Shown piece after piece: positions 55,840 through 64,000 of a stretch of DNA of 64,000 nucleotides. Within the stretch, counting starts at the first letter, position 1; every line of letters starts with the position of its first letter. The DNA is from Oceanospirillaceae bacterium. Its GTDB lineage: Bacteria; Pseudomonadota; Gammaproteobacteria; Pseudomonadales; Balneatricaceae. The position numbers and the translations under genes are program-made. Location of the stretch: contig JAPYOS010000002.1 of NCBI GenBank assembly GCA_029938085.1, forward strand, positions 276,420-340,419, in the 5' to 3' direction. The notes under the pieces were generated by a model. That model did no database searches and had not been told where the DNA came from. It saw nothing but the letters and a program-made list of their open reading frames with translations.

Positions 55840-56595
55840 TTAACGTAGCTTTTTCAACGTACGCTGAGTGGCGGTAAACATACCTCGTAAGATATTGTGC
55901 TCGATACGATCCAAACGTGCGCGCAAAAATAGGCGCCTTAAACGAGCCAACAATTGGCGCGGGTATTTAGGGTCAAAGAACTCAATATCCACTAAGGTCT
56001 CTTCCATATGCTCAAATAAACGCTCCATTTGCTCACTGGTTGCCAGCTCCTCATCCCACTCCGTGCCCCACATGGGCGCAGGCGCGTCACCTTTCTCGGC
56101 GGCTAGTAATGCCATACGCAATTCGTACACAATAACTTGTACCGCAGCAGCCAGGTTTAACGAACTAAAGTCTTCGTGAGACGGGATATGTACGTGAAAA
56201 TTGCACAAATGTAGCTCGTCATTTGTTAAACCACGGTCTTCGCGGCCAAATACAAACGCCACTGGATGCTTTGGCAACTCGGCTAGCGCTTGCGCTGCCG
56301 TCTCTCGGGGATCTTGCAACGGCCACGGAATATGGCGACTACGAGCACTGGTCCCCACCACCAAACCACAGCCCTCAATAGCTTGTTCTAAGGTGGGCAC
56401 GATGGTGGCATTTTGCAGCACATCCTTTGCACCCGCAGAGCGCGCGTCGGCTTTGCCGCTTGGAAATTCTTGAGGGTCGACCAAAACCAAGTTGTGCACG
56501 CCCATGTTTTTCATCGCCCGGGCAACGCCGCCGATATTACCGGGATGAGAGGTATTGACGAGCACAATACGTGCATTAGCCATTAAATTTTGCAT
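55840..56595 (-). CDS. trmJ: tRNA (Cm32/Um32) methyltransferase TrmJ
   Basis: TrmJ is a SPOUT-fold enzyme that 2'-O-methylates position 32 of tRNA. The 251-residue product has RIVLVNTSHPGNIGGVARAMKNMG and the cofactor-knot motif FVFGREDRGLTNDEL. The start could be ATG 56595 or ATG 56583; neither has a strong ribosome-binding site. It is divergent from suhB. Confidence 0.94.
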   Translation of the reverse strand: MQNLMANARIVLVNTSHPGNIGGVARAMKNMGVHNLVLVDPQEFPSGKADARSAGAKDVLQNATIVPTLEQAIEGCGLVVGTSARSRHIPWPLQDPRETAAQALAELPKHPVAFVFGREDRGLTNDELHLCNFHVHIPSHEDFSSLNLAAAVQVIVYELRMALLAAEKGDAPAPMWGTEWDEELATSEQMERLFEHMEETLVDIEFFDPKYPRQLLARLRRLFLRARLDRIEHNILRGMFTATQRTLKKLR

Positions 56596-56684
56596 TGGGA
56601 CAACTAACCTAAACGTTTAAAAAGTATTAGCCGCGAATGATAGCGATATTTGAGCTAAAGTTAACGTTTTTTTTCACACTTTTT

Positions 56685-56693
56685 TGCTATACT
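56685..56693 (+). promoter_or_regulatory. Extended -10 promoter of suhB
   Basis: TGCTATACT is an extended -10 (TGn plus TATACT), followed by the GC-rich GCGCGCC. It leaves about 80 nt of leader before suhB. No good -35 is seen at 16 to 18 bp, consistent with extended -10 use. Confidence 0.55.
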
Positions 56694-56781
56694 GCGCGCC
56701 TTCGGCGTAGTTGAAAGCACAAATTCACTGGCAGGTGCGCCCCGTTCTTTTAAACTTTTGGTTAACTGTAGGAAATTTCAC

Positions 56782-57573
56782 ATGCTTCCGCTAATTAATA
56801 TCGGCCTGCGTGCCGCACGTATCGCTAGCGAACAACTTGTCAGATCAATGGAGCGATTGGACCTTATTCACGAAGAAGGCCAAGAGCTAGATGTGCATTT
56901 ACGTCGTCAATGTGAAGGCGCTGAACGCACCATCGCCTATGAAATTCACAAGGCTCATCCAGAGCAAGGTGTCATCGGCGCTGCATGTGGTGAAATCAAC
57001 ATCCCAGACGAAGCACCTACTAAAGTTTGGCGCATTAACGCCATTGATGGTTTAGACCAATACGCCCACAGTTTACCGATGTTTACACTGACCATGGCTT
57101 GCTACGAAGATGGCAAACTCATGCACTCAATCATTATCTGCCCATCCAGCGGCGAAGAGTTCTGCGCCAGCAAAGGTCGTGGCGCACAACTGAATGGCCG
57201 TCGAATTCGGGCCAGTAAACGCGCTACATTAACCGGTGCACAACTATTCGGCGGCTGCAGTGACAACCGCGAAGACCTAACCGATTATGACCGCCACCAG
57301 GCCATTAGCCGTAATCTTTATACTAACGGCGCCAGCACCTACGGTCAGATGAGCAACAACATGGCGTTAGCCTACGTTGCCGCAGGGCGATTTGATGGTT
57401 TGTGGCATAGTAGTCTCGAAGACCAAAGTGCGGATGCAGGTTTATTACTCGTACTGGAAGCCGGCACCTTAGCCGCCGACTTTAGTGGTGGCGCAGCCCT
57501 CAATAAAGGGCAACTTGTGTGTGCCACACCTAAGCTACTAAAGTTGATGCTTAAAGCGGCGCATAACGCGTAG
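56782..57573 (+). CDS. suhB: SuhB-like protein, degenerate inositol monophosphatase
   Basis: SuhB is an inositol-monophosphatase-fold protein that acts in the rRNA antitermination complex with Nus factors. The 263-residue product aligns along the whole family (VAAGRFDGLW, KGRGAQLNGRRI). Key metal-site residues are lost, however. The WxIDPxDGT motif reads WRINAIDGL at 83-91 (D to N at 86, P to A at 87, T to L at 91). The GEE site reads GAA at 66-68. The WDxAAG motif reads QSADAG at 215-220. Only D89 remains. Phosphatase activity is therefore unlikely. The start follows AGGAAA. Confidence 0.88.
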   Translation: MLPLINIGLRAARIASEQLVRSMERLDLIHEEGQELDVHLRRQCEGAERTIAYEIHKAHPEQGVIGAACGEINIPDEAPTKVWRINAIDGLDQYAHSLPMFTLTMACYEDGKLMHSIIICPSSGEEFCASKGRGAQLNGRRIRASKRATLTGAQLFGGCSDNREDLTDYDRHQAISRNLYTNGASTYGQMSNNMALAYVAAGRFDGLWHSSLEDQSADAGLLLVLEAGTLAADFSGGAALNKGQLVCATPKLLKLMLKAAHNA

Positions 57574-57577
57574 CTTT

Positions 57578-57705
57578 TGATCCTGACGAAGCAACTGTCA
57601 TCCTGACGAAGGTCAGGATCTCAGGAATTAGGCTAAGATCCGGCCTACGCCGGAGTGACAAGCGAGCCTACGCCGGAACGACAAGTGGGCCTACGCCGGA
57701 ATGAC
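57578..57705. repeat. REP-type repeat cluster between suhB and secF
   Basis: GTCATCCTGACGAAGGTCAGGATCT is present at about 57597-57621 in palindromic form. Three tandem half-units CCTACGCCGGA(A/G)(T/C)GAC follow, at about 57644-57705. They fill the convergent gap between suhB and secF. I see no separate classical terminator there, so the palindromes may end both transcripts. Confidence 0.75.
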
Positions 57706-57759
57706 TGGAAGGCCTGCATTGGTTCCCGCACACCCCACAGGAACCTCACACACCAAATT

Positions 57760-58737
57760 CTAGCGCGGCTCTAGATCTTGCTCAAAGCCTTCACCCTCTT
57801 CAAAACCCTCACCTTCCTCAAAGCCTTCGCCCTCAACAAAATCCTCTTTGGGCGGTACGATCAAATCTTCCTTACTGATGCCCAGCATCAGCAACACGTT
57901 GGCCGCTACATAAATCGACGAGTAAGTGCCTACTAACACACCAATAATCAACGCCAACGCAAAACCGTGGATAAGCTCACCACCAAACAGTAACAAAGCC
58001 AGCAACACCAAAATAGTGGTAATGGATGTGACTAATGTCCGACCCAAGGTTTGGGTTAAGGATTCGTTGATAACTTCAATGGTGGTGCCTTTACGCATCT
58101 TGCGAAAGTTTTCTCGAATTCGGTCAGAGACTACAATAGTATCGTTAAGCGAATAGCCGATCACCGCCAAAATGGCGGCCAACACAGTCAAGTCGAAGTC
58201 TAATTTGAATAACGAAAAGATGCCTAACACAATCAGCACGTCGTGGATCAATGCTACCACGGCACCCACAGAGAACTTAATCTGAAAACGCAACGCTACA
58301 TACATCATCACAATGGCCAGTGCCAACAGCATGCCCATTCCACCCTGCTCGGTGAGTTCCTCACCGACTTGAGCGCCAACGTATTCAGACCGGCGTAACT
58401 CAACCTCAGATGACGATGCAGACTGCAAAGCCGTTAATACTTGCTCGCCAACTTTGTCGTTAAAGGCCTGACCCAAACGCACCAATACATCTTTGTCAGA
58501 ACCAAAGTTTTGTACGACGGCGTCGTCAAAACCTGCGCCCTGCAACTGACTACGTACGGCCACTAGGTCTGGCGCTTGCTCATACCCAACTTCTATTAAG
58601 GTGCCACCGGTAAAGTCTAAACCAAACTGCAGTTGATTCACTGCAAGGGACACCATCGCCCCTAGCACCAAGGCAACGGACAAGGCGCCTGCGATTTTAC
58701 GCAGGGCCATAAAGTTAATGATTTTTATGTCACTCAT
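57760..58737 (-). CDS. secF: Protein-export membrane protein SecF
   Basis: SecF works with SecD to pull translocating proteins using the ion gradient. The 325-residue product has six membrane segments and the signature GLDFTGGTLIEVG. Conserved TM blocks include AVIGYSLNDTIVVSDRIREN. Its ATG overlaps the secD stop (ATGA), so the start is MSDIKIINF. The C-terminal tail is an unusual acidic repeat, EGEGFE three times, encoded by three 18-nt tandem units. Confidence 0.95.
   Translation of the reverse strand: MSDIKIINFMALRKIAGALSVALVLGAMVSLAVNQLQFGLDFTGGTLIEVGYEQAPDLVAVRSQLQGAGFDDAVVQNFGSDKDVLVRLGQAFNDKVGEQVLTALQSASSSEVELRRSEYVGAQVGEELTEQGGMGMLLALAIVMMYVALRFQIKFSVGAVVALIHDVLIVLGIFSLFKLDFDLTVLAAILAVIGYSLNDTIVVSDRIRENFRKMRKGTTIEVINESLTQTLGRTLVTSITTILVLLALLLFGGELIHGFALALIIGVLVGTYSSIYVAANVLLMLGISKEDLIVPPKEDFVEGEGFEEGEGFEEGEGFEQDLEPR
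57782..57835 (-). repeat. Three 18-nt tandem repeats in the 3' end of secF
   Basis: Units at 57782-57799, 57800-57817 and 57818-57835 are near-identical 18-mers. They encode EGEGFE-type hexapeptides in the cytoplasmic SecF tail. The units differ at only a few bases, which suggests recent slippage expansion. Confidence 0.85.
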
Positions 58738-60614
58738 TTGCCTGCTCCCATAAACAGCGGCCATATCTTGATATCGGTCAACTTCTTGCCACCGTAAACC
58801 CCATTAACCATGGCACGACTCACCATAATGGCGGTAAACATAGAGGTTACAATACCGATCGACAAAGTCACGGCAAACCCTTTCACTGGTCCAGTACCCA
58901 CCGCATACAAAATCACCGCCACCAACAAGGTGGTAATGTTGGCGTCAAAGATAGTGGTAAAGGCGCGCTCGTAACCTGCATGAATAGCAGATTGTGGTGC
59001 CAAACCAGCGCGCAATTCTTCTTTAATACGCGAGAATATGAGCACGTTTGCGTCTACCGCCATACCCACAGTCAACACCACCCCAGCAATACCCGGTAAC
59101 GACAAGGTAAAACCAAGCAATGACATCACTGCTGCCACGAGCAATAGGTTAAAGGCCAAAGCAATATTAGCGATAATGCCAAACACACTGTAATAAGCGA
59201 GCATAAAGATGATCACCAAGGCCAAACCAATTTGTACAGAAGTTAAACCTAGGTCGATATTTTCTTGCCCCAAGCTTGGGCCTACGGTGCGTTCTTCCAC
59301 AAAGTAGATAGGCGCTGCCAAGGAACCTGCACGCAATAACAAGGCTAATTCTGAAGCTTCACCAGCGCCATCTAGGCCAGTAATACGAAAGCTGTTACCC
59401 AACGCAGTTTGTATGGTGGCCAAAGAAATAACACTTTTTTCCACATAAGGCTGGCGTTTCTCGACTAACTCGCCGTCAACTTCTACCACTTTAGTGCGGG
59501 ATTTATGCTCCACAAAAACCACGGCCATGCGACGCTTAACCGCATTACGGGTGACGCGATTCATAAGCTTACCGCCCTGACTATCCAGGTCGATATTCAC
59601 TTGCGGCATGCCGTTTTCATCAAAGTTGGATTGTGCATTAGATACACTATTACCAGTGATGATAAGGTCTTTCTCTAAGGTTGCCTTGCGCTCAGGATTA
59701 GAGCGAAAGGTAAATTCTTCAGTGGCAACACGTGCAGCACCAGGCTTGGCCTCTAGCCTAAATTCTAGGTTAGCTGTTGCACCCAATATACGTTTAGCGG
59801 CAGCGGTGTCTTGTACACCAGGCAATTGCACAACAATACGGTTTCGGCCTTGACGCTGAACCAATGGCTCGGCTACGCCTAACTCGTTAACACGGTTACG
59901 CAGCGTAGTGAGGTTTTGGTTAACCGCATAATCTTCGATTTCACCGACGGTAAATTCATTGAGGGTGACTAACAAGTAGTAAACACCATCGCCATCTTCG
60001 GCGCTCATTAAGAACTCACTGTAATTGGACTTAAGCTCCGAGCGTGCTTGATCTCGCACCTCAGCATCCATAAATTTAATACGTAAACTGCCATCATCTT
60101 GATGGCTAACCGCGCGATATCGTAGTTTTTCGGTACGTAACAAGGATTTGATTTCACTCACGTACACGTCTAAACGCTGGGCTACAGCTTGTACCATATC
60201 CACTTCTAACAAAAAGTGGACGCCGCCCCTAAGATCCAAACCCAGTTTCATGGGCCCAGCACCGAGGTTAGTTAACCAATCTGGCGTTGTTGGTGCCAAG
60301 TTAAGCGCGGTTACGTAAGCCTCGCCCATAGCATCACTCAACAGCGCCTTAGCATGTAATTGTGACTCGGAATCAGCCACCCGAATGAGCACGTTTTTAT
60401 CTGTCAGTTCAATACCAATAGTATCAAGCTGAGCTTGTGACAAAACATGGGTCGCTTCGTCAAGCACATGTGTGTCAATGACCGTGGCGCTTCTAGCTCC
60501 AGAGATTTGTATAGCCAGATCATCTGGGTATAGGTTTGGCAGCGCATACAGGCCACCAAGGGCCAAGCTCACTAGAATCAGTAGGCTTTTCCATAGGGGA
60601 TAACGATTTAACAC
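58734..60614 (-). CDS. secD: Protein-export membrane protein SecD
   Basis: SecD forms the large periplasmic P1 head and half of the proton-driven translocation motor. The 626-residue product has an N-terminal membrane helix and MKLGLDLRGGVHFLLEVDM. The long periplasmic domain contains IVVQLPGVQDTAAAKRILG, and a C-terminal six-helix domain includes TVGMAVDANVLIFSRIKEELR. Confidence 0.96.
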   Translation of the reverse strand: MLNRYPLWKSLLILVSLALGGLYALPNLYPDDLAIQISGARSATVIDTHVLDEATHVLSQAQLDTIGIELTDKNVLIRVADSESQLHAKALLSDAMGEAYVTALNLAPTTPDWLTNLGAGPMKLGLDLRGGVHFLLEVDMVQAVAQRLDVYVSEIKSLLRTEKLRYRAVSHQDDGSLRIKFMDAEVRDQARSELKSNYSEFLMSAEDGDGVYYLLVTLNEFTVGEIEDYAVNQNLTTLRNRVNELGVAEPLVQRQGRNRIVVQLPGVQDTAAAKRILGATANLEFRLEAKPGAARVATEEFTFRSNPERKATLEKDLIITGNSVSNAQSNFDENGMPQVNIDLDSQGGKLMNRVTRNAVKRRMAVVFVEHKSRTKVVEVDGELVEKRQPYVEKSVISLATIQTALGNSFRITGLDGAGEASELALLLRAGSLAAPIYFVEERTVGPSLGQENIDLGLTSVQIGLALVIIFMLAYYSVFGIIANIALAFNLLLVAAVMSLLGFTLSLPGIAGVVLTVGMAVDANVLIFSRIKEELRAGLAPQSAIHAGYERAFTTIFDANITTLLVAVILYAVGTGPVKGFAVTLSIGIVTSMFTAIMVSRAMVNGVYGGKKLTDIKIWPLFMGAGK

Positions 60615-60687
60615 AGGCTTTCCTTGAAAAACGAGTCATAAGAAGCCCTGCTGCCAACGCGTGCAAACAAGGCTTGGGTAGAGCAAA

Positions 60688-61020
60688 CTAGATAGACTTG
60701 ATGGTGCCTTTTGGCAATACCGAAGCTACTGCAGCTTTTTGAAAATGGGCGTCAACACCGTCAGCCAAAGTAATGGTAATAAAGTCATCACCTACTTTAA
60801 CCACTTTGCCGATCATGCCACCATTGGTTACTACTTCGTCACCTTTGGCCAATCCACCCATCAAGTTCTTATGTTCTTTGGTGCGCTTGGACTGTGGGCG
60901 CCAGATCATAAAATAAAATACGGCGGCAAAAATCACCATCATAATGACTAAGGAACCTGGATCACCACCTGTTGCAGCAGCGTCACCTTCGGCTACGGCT
61001 GATTCGATAAAGAAACTCAT
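60688..61020 (-). CDS. yajC: SecDF-associated membrane protein YajC
   Basis: YajC is a small protein bound to SecDF and AcrB. The 110-residue product has one membrane helix (LVIMMVIFAAVFYFMIW) followed by RPQSKRTKEHKNLM and the KGDEVVTNGGMIGKV block. It lies between tgt and secD as usual. Confidence 0.94.
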   Translation of the reverse strand: MSFFIESAVAEGDAAATGGDPGSLVIMMVIFAAVFYFMIWRPQSKRTKEHKNLMGGLAKGDEVVTNGGMIGKVVKVGDDFITITLADGVDAHFQKAAVASVLPKGTIKSI

Positions 61021-61056
61021 ACTATCTCCAATAACTAACTAATAAATACTAAAAAA

Positions 61057-63233
<2,177 letters not shown>

Positions 63234-63290
63234 GAGATCTTGATGGGGTCTCTTGGTGACAAAGCCAAGGCCTAGATAATTTAGCTCGCC

Positions 63291-63299
63291 ATAATAGCA
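63291..63299 (-). promoter_or_regulatory. Extended -10 promoter of queA
   Basis: The minus strand reads TGCTATTAT, an extended -10, about 60 nt before queA. No strong -35 is present. Confidence 0.45.
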
Positions 63300-63356
63300 A
63301 AATAGACTGCTCCAGCACAGGCGTTTTTAGCGTTTCTTTGACGCACAAATATTTGC

Positions 63357-63371
63357 TAACATGTCATGTTA
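63357..63371. promoter_or_regulatory. Perfect inverted repeat in the queA - Mpo1-like intergenic region
   Basis: TAACATG-T-CATGTTA is a 7-bp perfect palindrome with one central base, 36 nt upstream of the plus-strand gene and between the two divergent starts. Its form is that of an operator for a dimeric regulator, but no regulator is identified. Confidence 0.45.
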
Positions 63372-63406
63372 TACACCATGCCTAAATTCACCGGAGACTA
63401 TGAGTT

Positions 63407-63832
63407 ATGGCCAAATCTATTGAACAGTGGATCAACGCTTATGCTGTATCTCACCAACATCCACAAAACGTACTCATACATCACCTTTGTGTGCCGCTAA
63501 TTTTCTTAAGTGTTGTTGCAATAGTTCACTTCATATCACCCTGGTTACTGCTTGTGAGTGGCTGCCTTGCGAGTGCTTTTTACCTGCGTTTAGGGTTTAA
63601 ACCCTTATTAACCTTCTGGGCCATGGCTGCAGCAAGCCTGTTCGTTACTGGCCTCTTTAACCTTTCTTTGCAAATACTCATAGTTATTTTTTTGCTGGCT
63701 TGGATAGGCCAGTTCATTGGACATAAGATAGAAGGCGCTAAACCCAGCCTATTCGATGATTTGAAATTCCTGCTTATCGGCCCCCTTTGGCTGTTCAGCA
63801 AGTGGCTAATTAAGCAAAATCCTGAAAAATAG
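63407..63832 (+). CDS. Mpo1-like (DUF962) membrane protein
   Basis: The 141-residue product belongs to the DUF962/Mpo1 family, whose yeast member is an iron-dependent dioxygenase of 2-hydroxy fatty acids. It has the opening SIEQWINAYAVSHQHPQN with HH at residues 25-26 and about four hydrophobic segments. It also has the closing WIGQFIGHKIEGAKPSLFDD, whose His and Glu are family residues. Activity in bacteria is inferred. It is divergent from queA. Confidence 0.85.
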   Translation: MAKSIEQWINAYAVSHQHPQNVLIHHLCVPLIFLSVVAIVHFISPWLLLVSGCLASAFYLRLGFKPLLTFWAMAAASLFVTGLFNLSLQILIVIFLLAWIGQFIGHKIEGAKPSLFDDLKFLLIGPLWLFSKWLIKQNPEK

Positions 63833-63843
63833 CTCTGAAGCCG

Positions 63844-63871
63844 TTGACGCTTAAGGTGAACTCTGTATAAT
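63844..63871 (+). promoter_or_regulatory. tRNA-Leu promoter
   Basis: TTGACG (63844-63849) and a perfect TATAAT (63866-63871) are 16 bp apart. They are followed by TCGCCCCTC, a GC-rich discriminator suited to stringent control. Confidence 0.85.
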
Positions 63872-63885
63872 TCGCCCCTCAATGT

Positions 63886-63970
63886 GCCAGTGTGGTGAAA
63901 TTGGTATACACGACGGATTCAAAATCCGTTGTCGCAAGACGTGGCGGTTCGAGTCCGCCCACTGGTACCA
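63886..63970 (+). tRNA. tRNA-Leu (CAA)
   Basis: The 85-nt class II tRNA starts GCCAGTGTGGTGAAATTGG. It has anticodon CAA in ATTCAAAATC, a variable arm (TTGTCGCAAGACGT), T-arm GGTTCGAGTCC and encoded CCA. Confidence 0.96.
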
Positions 63971-64000
63971 CGCACATTTTTAGAGAAAGATCAGTGACTT

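Overview
This 64 kb window is a chromosomal segment of a gammaproteobacterium. The gene order rpoB-rpoC / rpsL-rpsG-fusA-tuf / rpsJ to rpmJ, the tRNA(Thr-Tyr-Gly-Thr)-tuf-tRNA(Trp)-secE-nusG string, and trmJ-cysE-iscRSUA-hscBA-fdx-iscX all match that class. Two EF-G genes, a bacterial voltage-gated channel and REP-type palindromes after transcription units suggest a free-living, probably marine, Oceanospirillales/Pseudomonadales-like lineage. I cannot name the species from sequence alone. Nearly every gene lies on the minus strand, so transcription mostly runs right to left.

Right end to left: tRNA-Leu and an Mpo1-like gene lie on the plus strand. Next come queA-tgt-yajC-secD-secF, and suhB (plus strand), whose product has lost most inositol-phosphatase catalytic residues. 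Then trmJ, cysE and the iscR-iscS-iscU-iscA-hscB-hscA-fdx-iscX iron-sulfur operon behind a type-1 IscR site. After that: ndk, rlmN, rodZ, hisS, yfgM, bamB, der (pilF and ispG, often found here, are absent), then birA-coaX. Four tRNAs and tuf copy 2 lead into tRNA-Trp, secE-nusG, rplK-rplA, rplJ-rplL and rpoB-rpoC. A BacNav-type channel gene and a plus-strand second EF-G separate rpoC from the str operon (rpsL, rpsG, fusA, tuf copy 1). A 6 kb accessory block (SDR, M16 lipoprotein peptidase, a degraded SDR tail, a DUF418 membrane protein and an AlkC-type glycosylase) separates tuf from rpsJ. The complete S10 and spc operons follow, ending with rpmJ and the first 48 codons of rpsM, which has its own promoter.

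Most of the window serves transcription, translation, protein export and Fe-S assembly. The novelty is in the insertions between conserved operons, in catalytic-residue loss in SuhB, in a Cav-like selectivity filter in the channel, and in structured RNA spacers inside the ribosomal operons. I see no phage, transposase, CRISPR array, toxin-antitoxin pair or defence island.
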